NCBI GenBank assembly: GCA_949358305.1
Contig: OX442314.1
Location: 5,023,087 to 5,087,086, forward strand
Source of the DNA: Strigamia acuminata
Lineage: Eukaryota > Arthropoda > Chilopoda > Geophilomorpha > Linotaeniidae
Direction: 5' to 3'
Length of the DNA stretch: 64,000 nt
Shown: piece by piece, positions 55,119 to 64,000 of the stretch
How positions within the stretch are numbered: position 1 is the stretch's first letter
Layout: each line of letters starts with the position of its first letter
The notes under the pieces: model-generated
The model's database searches: none
What the model was told of the DNA's origin: nothing
Seen by the model: only the letters and a program-made list of their open reading frames with translations
Program-made: the position numbers and the translations under genes

Positions 55119-55258
55119 TGAAAAAAAAACATAAATTTTTCCCCCAATACTTTTCTAACCAAAAAAAAAAGAAAAGATTTTTCTAGAATTTTTAATTTCT
55201 CCATCTCTCAACTGTCCACTAGTTTCATTTCCCCACCTCAAACCAAACAAGCACTTAC

Positions 55259-55537
55259 AAAATCATCAACTAACACCATCTCTCCCGCATCATTCTCTCG
55301 CTTCCCGCTAACTTTATATTCAATCTCCATCCTTGACTTTGGCGTTAAATAAATCAGCAATCTCGCCCCCTTGTCCAAAGGTGAAGAAAATCTCCTTCTG
55401 CCACAAGCCTTATTTCCCCGCATAATCTTATCTCCATCATTACAACCCACACAAGAAAATCCCGCGCGAAAGCGCCATCTGACGCCAAAATCGGCCAAGT
55501 TGATCGATGGCGCGAAGGTGGAAGGCGACGCTGCCAC
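55259..55537 (-). CDS. Candidate first coding exon (93 codons)
   Basis: Opens with ATG at 55535-55537 and ends at a strong donor (TTT then GTAAGT). GC-richer than its surroundings. The peptide is basic, non-repetitive (for example RRFSSPLDKGARLLIYLTPK, VSGKRENDAGEMVLVDDF). A TTTATAAT lies about 35 bases upstream on the minus strand. I found no downstream exon, so this may be chance. Confidence 0.28.
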
Positions 55538-56333
55538 TCAACTGCCACGTGCACCTGTTCTTGACCCATTATAAACTGAATCATAGAGTCGTTGTGGTCA
55601 GACATAATTTCATGACATTCGCAGCAGCCAAGAAATGGCTGAGGGTGACCTGAACCTAACACGAGACACGTGTTAATTCATTCAGTCGGCGCCGGAAGAA
55701 AAAAAAGAAGCGAAGGAAAAAGTGATTAATCAGTCATAGCGGGCCGAGTTGAGTGGCAATTTCTTTGCCAATCATTCCAACTTACAACTCCATTAACCCA
55801 ACATTGAGTCACAATCAGTGGCGACATCTATCAACTCCCAAAAGGACTGTAACGAGGCTAACAGCGCACCATCTGGCACCTGGCCAAGCTCAACATCTCC
55901 ACACACTTGACATCTTCTCGTAAACAAACGTTTTCTCTTTTTTTCTTCTTTTTTTTCGTTTGCGGGAATTTGTCAAGTGGTAAAAATGTCGGCAAATAAA
56001 GTTCAAAACATTCCTTCAATGCCAAACACACTTCAGAGTGTATTTTGCATGTTTGGTCAATCAATCGATTGATTATTTGTCTTTTGTTATTGTTACAAAG
56101 TCAGATATTTATTACTTCCATTAGGAAGGTAACCGGTCAGTCTCTATGGTGATGTGGGACAATATATTAATGGATTGTTGTCGTCGTAAGGGTTTAGTAT
56201 TACGACGGAACTGAATACACTAGACTACGTACTGAGGGATTGTGGGTAAGAAACGTATGCTTAGAGGTAGTGTCAACACGGTATTCTTTTTCACTTCCTG
56301 TCAATATTATGGCTGTCTGAAATCGGCGTTCAG
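55538..56333. other. Non-coding, no supported gene
   Basis: Mixed composition, including CpG-bearing stretches; no coding evidence. Confidence 0.4.
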
Positions 56334-56455
56334 TCAAAACTCTTTATAACGAATCACGATACAACGAATTATCGGTATAACGAATACCTAAAATTTGCCA
56401 GTTTGGTTGGCTGGCCATAGAACACTATGTTAAACAATTTTGATATAACGAAGTT
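56334..56455. mobile_element. Partial pogo-like MITE
   Basis: CAGTCAAAACTCTTTATAAC at the left and several TATAACGAA words resemble 37829-37980 and 45044-45193; the right end is lost. Confidence 0.6.
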
Positions 56456-56677
56456 GGAGAGCATTCATGACGTCACTTCATCGCAACAATACCTCCTCTT
56501 GCCATTTGCAGTGCGCAGTCCAGTAGGATTTAGGTCTGTGGTATTACCAAATGTAAATACTCGTCTCGGGACATCCATTGGACATCTACAGACGTTAATC
56601 CCGGAAATATTTTGCAATCCACTGGATGTCCTGGATGCTTTAGCAGCAAGAAATGCTTTCAATGACGCAATTGACAC

Positions 56678-57123
56678 CAGAGAAGAGCATTGGCGTAAAA
56701 TTTCTACCCGTTACCCGTCCCCTCTTAAAAGTTATTACCCATACCCTACCCTACCTGTACCCGTACACACCCTACCCTACCCGTACCCATACCTGATCGC
56801 AATCACGCCAAGTGTTTTAACTGTTTTTGCTTTTGCGAATGAATTCGATTGATTCGGTTCGTTTCGTGTACGACTTCGACTGTTAGAGTTACGTTGTTTG
56901 TGTTGTCGCATGGTTTGTGGTGTTGTTGTGATAATTCGCAACGTGGTGCTATTTTTATAGTTCAAAGTCTGTATTTACGATGTTAGCACCACGTTGCGAA
57001 CGTACAAAATACGTACCCGACGCGTAACCATTAGTCGCGGGAGATCTGTAACCGTTACCTGCCCGTACCCGTAGGGTACAGGCGGGTACGGTCACGGGTA
57101 TGGGTACCCAATGCTCATCTCTG
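56678..57123. mobile_element. hAT-type MITE (446 bp) with CAGAG ends
   Basis: Ends CAGAGAAGAGCATTGG and the inverse of CAGAGATGAGCATTGG (hAT CAGNG type), flanked by near-identical 8-mers ATTGACAC (56670-56677) and ATTGCCAC (57124-57131). Subterminal tracts are rich in TACCCGTACCC words on both sides, inverted. It interrupts an open frame (56427-56677). Confidence 0.87.
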
Positions 57124-57131
57124 ATTGCCAC

Positions 57132-58790
57132 TGTCGTAGAAAGGAGTCCAAATAATTAACAAAGTTGTCACAAATTACTACATGAATTTCTGTGTATTTC
57201 AAGGAGCAATTTCTGGATGACTTTTCATGGCAATGATTTGGTTTTAGACTGCCTCCTTAATCTCAGACAGGATGTGCATCCTGTTGAGACATAGGGGCTC
57301 GACAGGATATGCATCCTGTTGAGACATAGGGGCTTGAGGCCGGTTGCCTTAGCAACGACCTAATTGCTCGTGAGAACCAATTCTTTAGGACAAAATAAGA
57401 AATAAATGACAGAAATAATTCTGATAAAATAAAAATATATATTTCAAATAAATTTTTTTATTTTTAATTTTACCCTGGTGATACCGGTCGCCACAATGTG
57501 CTTACCGTACCGGCATTATAAAAGAAATGTCAACACCGGTGTCATCCGGAAAACAAATCTCCATGTTTATTTAGCAGTTTAAAAATTAATGGATAATATA
57601 ATTGAATAGAGATAGAGTAAAAGGTAAGCTATAATACATTTAGTTGCTGAATGATTAAATGAAGTGTGCATAAACACAGTGGCATTATACAAGTCAAACA
57701 AAATTAAATATTTATAGTGTACATGCATGAGTAACTTAATAACCAGTAATAATGCCAATAAATTGTTGATGGAACACATCAGTTATATGGTTTTGGTTTT
57801 AATAATAATTGTTCTGTGTCAGTGGTTTTTGTTGTGTGGTTAATATCAAGAAATTAAAGTGAGATAGTTCTGTTTGTATTCACATGAATTTGTTATGCGG
57901 TGTAAAAAGCCGAAGAACACAACCTCAAATGACCATATGCTTGTTTGTCAAGAATGTCTGGAATTTAAGTGGTTTTTCTGTGTTTTAAAAAGTGATCAAT
58001 AAAAAAAATCAAAGGCAATATAAATTTGGGCCAAAAGTGGTTCAGAGTTTGATATCAATTTTCCTCAAGCATTATACAATAAATCAATTTTATGGAATTT
58101 GGTCAGCGTTTCAAGAGTTCTGAGGGATTTGAGAATCAATATCTTTTTTATCATTGCGATGAATAGATATTGTTTTATTTCTAGTTTAAAATACCACGAA
58201 CTATAAGCTTACGCTTCTTACCCACAATCCCTCAGTTCGCAGTCTTACGTCGTATTATTTGTGTGTTAAATTTTGGTATTTGAATTGTGTTAATTGTTTT
58301 TGTCAAGTTTAAAGTACACATGACTTGATTTCGTGCACGGACTCTGAATGTTGAGTCTGTTTTTGTTTTTTGTTTTTGCAGTTTACAGAATATAAAAGAC
58401 AACACACACGGAAATCAACTATTAATTTCAAAAACACCATTGACCTTTGATGGAGGGTATGTAATTTTATATCTCTAAGCGTCGCCATGACAGTCACACC
58501 ACCCACGACATTTCAAAGGCCTAAAATTATTTCGTAGTGTAGCTAGGACATAGGACGGATCCCAGAAAGTTGTCTGGACTTTTACCACAGACTGACCCCT
58601 TGCAGAATCCTCTGTTCCTATTGGCTATAATAACTTCGATGTTGGTTAGGCCGCCGGGAAACTCTCGGTATCCCACCGGGCCAGTCCAGCACTGGGAGCT
58701 GCTGAGGATCACTGAATAATGTGCCGTTGCCAGTGCCAACTGGTGTCAGTTGGTCATAGCACATAGCATGATTAACATTGAAACCTGCAG
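57132..58790. other. Non-coding, no supported gene
   Basis: 57262-57335 has a tandem pair of GACAGGATxTGCATCCTGTT followed by GAGACATAGGGGCT. The rest is AT-rich and unique; 58540-58740 is GC-richer without coding signs. Confidence 0.5.
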
Positions 58791-58799
58791 CTTCTTTGG

Positions 58800-59235
58800 T
58801 TAATTTTCTGCTGATTTTCAGCTAATTTGCTAGATTGTCTGCTGATTTGCTAGATTTTCTGCTGATTTTGCTAGATTTGCATCCGATTTACTAAATTTGC
58901 ATCCGATTTACTAGATTTTCATCTAATTTACTAGATTTTCTAATAATTTACTAGATTTTCATCTAATTTACTAGATTTTTATCTAATTCACTGGATTTTT
59001 ATCTAATTTACTAGATTTTCATCTAATTTTCTAGATTTTCACATGATTTTTCTCTGATTTATTAGATTTTCATTTGATTTACGAGATTTTCATCTGATTT
59101 ACGAGATTTTCATCTGATTTACGAGGTTTTTATCTGAGATACGTGATTTTCATCTGATTTCTGTGATTTTTATCTGATTTACGTAATTTTCATCTGATTT
59201 ACGTGATTTTTATCTGATTTACTAGATTTTCACAT
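58800..59235. repeat. 20-bp minisatellite, block 1
   Basis: Diverged tandem copies of TGATTTACTAGATTTTCATC, about 20. Confidence 0.93.
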
Positions 59236-60389
59236 AATTTTCACCAAATACGTACTATTCAAATATCAAAAATGTAATATGACACAAAAACACACTTTTA
59301 TTGAAATTCAAGTCTTTGTGGCGCTACAAACGCCATTAAAATTTCAACACGCATGCGCACATATATATCCGAGCATCTCCAGCGATATTCGCTTCATCGC
59401 TTTGCCACTTCCAACACCCGCAATAAAAAAGAATCAAACATTTGAATGGAATTTCAGTTCCATCACTCCCAAAACCAAAAAAATAAAAAATAAAAATAAA
59501 AATAAAAATAAAAATAAAAATCTAATACAATTCCAACCAAATTACTTCCCACTTTTTAAAAACCCGATAAAAACAAACCGAAAAACAAAATTCATCGCAG
59601 CTGCGAGTCGTTTCCTAATTCAGCACGAGGCTTAATAATTCCAAACAAATATGAAAACCAAAGAATCAAATCGACGTTAATGACTCACAAGAGCTGCGCA
59701 GAAGAAGCGAAAAAAAGAACTATTCGGTCTTAAACGACGCTTGGAAACCATTTTTGTTGCCATCTGAAAACTTAAAGAAGAAACTAGTCGACTCAAAGAC
59801 ATCGCATTAATGGTAAACAGGGCAGTTTGCATGCGACTCGCTACAATGTCAACGGCGGGAGGGGGGTCCGCGAATAAGCCACGAGATGGCACTCGAAACT
59901 TCCCTTCCCTTCGCCCGTCTCAGCCTCGAATCCCGATATTCTGTTTCGACGCAACTGCAACTTCATTTCACTTTAATATACAATTTTGAATTGCTCTTTA
60001 ATGTTTATCTCTTTTTTCGTGCCTTTTGCATCGATTTTCGGCTTAAAATAATGCGGGGAATAAAGAAAAGTGAATGAAAATGGGCGACTTTTGTTCTTTT
60101 TTGTCCTTTTGTGCTGGGAATTTGGTGGTTTGGGTTTTGGTTTGGGTTTGGATTTTTGGTTCTGGTGTTTGGGTGTTTGTTTTGTGTTTGCGGTGGACTG
60201 GGGGAAAGATTTTTGCAATTATTTTTGCAATTATTTTTTTGAGTTGTTTTTTTGGTTTTTTAAAATAATTAGAGGGTTTGGATGAATGTGTAATTGCAGT
60301 TTTTCGTTTAAAATGTAAATGTCGGGGCGGGTGAAGTTGGAGGGTGTTTGGTGGATTCGGAGTTCATGTTTTTAATATACAGGATTTTG
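59236..60389. other. Unique block between two arrays of the same minisatellite
   Basis: Moderate GC, CpG-bearing; (AAAAAT)n at 59482-59522. Open frames are short and low-complexity. No gene supported. Confidence 0.4.
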
Positions 60390-61140
60390 CAGGTTTTTTG
60401 GTTGATTTTCAGCTGATTTACAGCTAATTTGCTAGATTGTCTGCTGATTTGCTGTGTTTTCTGTTAATTTTGCTAGATTTTAAGCTGATTTCCATATTTT
60501 CTGTTAATTTTGCTAGATTTGCATCCAATTTACTAGATTTTCATCTAATTTATTGCATTTTTACTTGATTTTTAGCTGATTTACTTGATTTTTAGCTGAT
60601 TTACTTGATTTTTAGCTGATTTACTTGATTTTTAGCTGATTTACCGGTACTGGATTTTCATGTAAATTTCAGCTGATTTACTAGATTTTCAAATGATTAT
60701 TGTCGGATTTACTAGATTTTTATCTGATTCACTAGATTTTCATCTGATTTACTAGATTTTCATCTGATTTACTAGATTTTCATCTGATTTACTAGATTTT
60801 TATCTGATTTACTAGATTTTCATCTGATTTACTAGATTTTTATCTGACTTACTAGATTTGCATCCGATCTGATCCGATTTACTAGATTTTTATCTAATTT
60901 ACTGGATTTTCATGTAAATTTCAGCTGATTTACTAGATTATCAAATGATTTTTGTCGGATTTACTAGATTTTTATCTGATTCACTAGACTTTCATCTGAT
61001 TTACTAGATTTTCATCTGATTTACTAGATTTTTATTTGATTTACTAGATTTTTATCTGATTTACTAGATTTTGATCTAATTTACTGGATTTTTATCTAAT
61101 TTACTAGACATTCATCTAATTTACTAGATTTTCTCATGAT
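60390..61140. repeat. 20-bp minisatellite, block 2
   Basis: The same TGATTTACTAGATTTTCATC unit, about 35 copies, with a higher-order duplication: ACTGGATTTTCATGTAAATT appears at 60651 and 60901. Confidence 0.93.
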
Positions 61141-61265
61141 ATGTTAGCTGATTTCCTAAACTTTTTCGCGAATTTTTAAATTCGCAACTGCCTTCCTAAA
61201 TTTTTATTTCAGTTATTTGAATTTGCAGTGAACTTGTTAAACAATTTGTCCATCGACTGATCACC

Positions 61266-61337
61266 AGCAGAGTGGCGCAGTGGAAGCGTGCTGGGCCCAT
61301 AACCCAGAGGCCGATGGATCGAAACCATCCTCTGCTA
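61266..61337 (+). tRNA. Initiator tRNA-Met (CAT)
   Basis: 72 bases with acceptor stem AGCAGAG/CTCTGCT, anticodon stem CTGGG/CCCAG, loop CCCATAA (anticodon CAT at 61298-61300), and the initiator-type T arm GGATCGAAACC (A in place of the usual T54-Psi). No intron. Differs only slightly from the vertebrate initiator as I know it. A run of T from 61346 serves as Pol III terminator. Confidence 0.97.
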
Positions 61338-61345
61338 ATTCTGTT

Positions 61346-61378
61346 TTTTATTTTTTTTTATTTTTATTTTTTTATTTT
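61346..61378 (+). terminator. Pol III T-run terminator
   Basis: TTTTTTATTTTTTTT begins nine bases after the tRNA end. Confidence 0.8.
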
Positions 61379-61974
61379 TTTTTTTATATTATCAAAACAA
61401 TTCAACAGAGAATTCAAAATGCAATTTTCTCTTCATTATTCTACGACTAATTTACTTTCTATATTCATCAAACAACCCTACACAAGAGCGTAATACCATC
61501 AATTGTGGTACGGTGGCGCCACTGTCGAAAACACAAAACGGAAAATAATCGAAAATAACAAAACAATTTATTTAATTAACTAAAACTAATAAAAATGCAA
61601 ATTCTTTGAAACGTTAATTGAATCTCAGTAAGTCACGCGATTTAACATTACGAATTAAATATTTAAACGTGATTTTGAATTAATAATGCAACAAAATCGA
61701 ATCACGAACCAGCTACAATGCACGCAATTTGTCAAGTACCCACCACTTGGCGATCTAGTTAAATTATCTCTTGCTTCTGGTCAATGGAAAAAATCTTTCG
61801 CCTTTTACTAAAGATTTCCGTGGCCGGGAGTATTCAATGAGTCTTTAGACCCAATTTTTTGCGATCTCGTTTTCGGACGGGATCATAAATAATCAAAAAT
61901 AAGATTTAAGTAAAAACGAAACTAAAAATGGTTGTTATTTGCTAATAGGGCCTAATTTAATGTCCAACCTAACC
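61379..61974. other. Non-coding, no supported gene
   Basis: AT-rich unique sequence. Confidence 0.5.
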
Positions 61975-62870
61975 TACGGTGCATTTTATTGTTAAAACTG
62001 TTTGTTTTATTGCTAAAACGGTCTGTTATATTATTAAAACGGTCCGTTATATTGCTAAAACGGTTTCTTTTATTGCTAAAACGTTTAAAATGGTTTCTTA
62101 TATTGCTAAAACGTTTAAAACGGTTCCTTTTATTGCCAAAACGTTTACAACGGTTTTTAATATTGCTAAAACGTTTAAAATGGTTTCTTATATTGCTAAA
62201 ACGTTTAAAACGGTTCCTTTTATTGCCAAAACGTCTACAACGGTTTTTAATATTGCTAAAACGTTTAAAATGGTTTCTTATATTGCTAAAACGTTTAAAA
62301 CGGTTTATTTTATTGCTAAAACGTTTAAAACGGTTCTTTATGTTGCTAAAACGTTTAAAACGGTTTCTTTTATTGCTAAAACGTTTTAAACGGTTCTTTT
62401 TATTGCTAAAACGTTTTAAACGGTTCTTTTTATTGCTAAAACGTTTAAAACGGTTCCTTTTATTGCTAAAACGTTTAAAACGGTTCCTTTTCTTGCTAAA
62501 ACGGTTAATTTATGCCAAAATGGTCCAAGTCCAAGTTATTGCCAATACAATTTATTTAACTGCCAAAACGGTGCATTTTATTGATAAAACCGGCCATTTT
62601 ATTGCCAAAATTATCAATTCCTTTGCTAAAACGACTCGTTTTAACCTTCAAACCGAAATAAAACGTTTAAAACGGTTCCTTTTATTGCTAAAACGTTTAA
62701 AACGGTTCCTTTTCTTGCTAAAACGGTTAATTTATGCCAAAATGGTCCAAGTTATTGCCAATACGATTCATTTAACTGCCAAAACGATGCATTTTATTGA
62801 TAAAACCGGCCATTTTATTGCCAAAATTATCAATTCCTTTGCTAAAACGACTCGTGTTAACCTTCAAACC
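61975..62870. repeat. About 30-bp minisatellite with a higher-order duplication
   Basis: Units of TTTTATTGCTAAAACGTTTAAAACGG; the stretch about 62440-62650 is repeated at about 62665-62870 (shared TTTATGCCAAAATGGTCCAA, CTTTGCTAAAACGACTCG). It yields a fake 330-codon Leu/Lys/Arg frame. Confidence 0.93.
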
Positions 62871-63776
62871 GAAAACCAGCCAAAAAATCCCAACATTCAA
62901 CATTTCCCAAGCAAAATCCCACTTTCAATTCCAACAAACCTTCGCACCAATCCCACCCAAAACAACCAAAAATCAAACTAATATCCCCCCCCGCCCCCCC
63001 CCCCACAAAACATACGGTCAAACCAAACACACAAAACTTTCCATTTAAAACCAAAGAAAAAACGTTTCGCGTGCATTTTCCGAGTCGTTAATCTCAATAT
63101 TCGTTTTGTGTACATTTTCACCGTTAATTAAATTTCTTATTTAACCGCCAGATTGAGGTAGAGAGTTGAAACAACAATTAAAGCACACATGCTCGGCGCT
63201 TTTTCAAACAAAGATCGAACGAGGAAACGGGGAAAAAGAGCGAATTAGTCTGGGCAAACGACACATCAAAGCACTTGTGGTAAATCCATGCATTAAATTT
63301 CAATTTAATCACCCAACGAAAATCCCGGCGGCACCAAAAGTGCATCAAGAACGCATGCGCAATTGGATTTAATTGCCGTCCTCTTCATTAAGGCAAAAGT
63401 TGAAACGGAAAAAAAAAATTAAAATTAAAAAATTTTAACTTCGATAATATTTCCCATTGAAATGGGCACCGCAATTACAGCCAAAGGAAATGAAAACACA
63501 AGTTTTCCATTTGCTTTTACTCCGGCGGTTAAACAAATGGCGTCTTTTTGTAAATAAAAATGGAGGAGGAGGGAAAAAAATATAATAAATGGATGCAAAA
63601 GTGTTTCTTTTTTGTTTGCAATTGATTTTAGGTTGAGCAAACTGCATTAGGAAAGTTGTTTTATATTTATTTATTTATATTTTTATTTTTAGAGTCTAGT
63701 TTTCGGTTGTTTCTGCTTGTTGACAGAGGGCGCTAATTACGTGAGAACTCTAGTGTCGAGGCTACGGTAGGCCGCC
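62871..63776. other. Non-coding, no supported gene
   Basis: Includes a C-run (62985-63003). No coding evidence. Confidence 0.45.
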
Positions 63777-63808
63777 ATGTCTGTTGCTCGGGTTTGGCTG
63801 GAAATCTC
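63777..63808 (+). CDS. Candidate first coding exon at the window's right edge
   Basis: GCCGCC precedes ATG (a strong Kozak-like context); ten codons and two bases (MSVARVWLEI...) run to a donor GTAAGA at 63809. Any further exon lies outside the window. Plausible but short. Confidence 0.28.
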
Positions 63809-64000
63809 GTAAGAAGCAAGATTTTAGACTTTAAAATCCATGAGATGTCGTGAAATCGTAATCGTTTCGGTAATAGTAGCAAACTCGTTGAAGAAATTCG
63901 CCTGAAATCGTCAAATCGTCAAATTTATAGCAACGGATTAAGTTAGCCATATTTTAATCGACATAACGGGTGTTCGTGAGTTAAACAAACTATAAATAAA

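Noticed and set aside
54857-55186. 109-codon basic frame and its antisense partner
   Set aside because: Minisatellite at 54946-55118.
56427-56852. 141-codon frame of protein-like composition
   Set aside because: It is cut by the hAT MITE at 56678; no domain, start context or splice sites supported. Possibly an old mobile-element fragment.
61979-62981. 330-codon Leu/Lys/Arg repeat protein
   Set aside because: A minisatellite with a unit near 30 bp; open in more than one frame, no start or splice context.

Overview
This window is nuclear DNA from an invertebrate animal. The evidence is split genes with short AT-rich GT-AG introns, a eukaryotic initiator tRNA-Met, and a dense mix of animal-type transposons (Ty3/gypsy LTR, hAT, Tc1/mariner, pogo-like, piggyBac-like, Harbinger-like). 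I cannot name the species; an arthropod is a plausible guess, but nothing here proves it.

Layout. 1-3162: last nine exons of a plus-strand gene of unknown function, one intron of which is filled by a 21-bp repeat carrying a splice-donor-like motif in every unit. 3163-9331: non-coding DNA rich in minisatellites (GGGCCC- and GGTACC-containing arrays), a 97-bp-arm palindrome and one orphan candidate exon. 9332-9616: a hAT MITE. 9876-27626: one very large (17.75 kb) LTR retrotransposon with nearly identical 593-bp LTRs, a GCGC target duplication and a polypurine tract. It contains a gypsy-type pol ORF that has lost its RT and RNase H catalytic residues, and an unfamiliar 3' ORF (CxxC zinc motif, PPPPPTYEEV motif). 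Two later insertions are nested in it: a truncated Tc1/mariner element (16930-18977) and an apparently complete hAT transposon (21092-24271) that splits the 3' ORF. 27631-35739: repeats and MITEs only.

35740-49917 (minus strand) is the most interesting host locus. It is a tandem array of five six-exon genes for small secreted cysteine-rich proteins (about 174-177 aa). Intron phases and exon sizes are conserved, and so is an upstream promoter block. Four copies are intact and the fifth is a pseudogene with several independent lesions. I recognise no family for them. The array is peppered with MITEs. 50582-53239 (minus) is a separate six-exon gene for a 288-aa secreted protein with a degenerate solo LTR in intron 2.

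53240-64000: a Harbinger-like MITE carrying three CRE sites, a hAT MITE, several minisatellites (20-bp and about 30-bp units), two weak candidate first exons, and a clear initiator tRNA-Met gene at 61266-61337. Many long open frames in the window come only from minisatellites whose unit length is a multiple of three; these are not annotated as genes.
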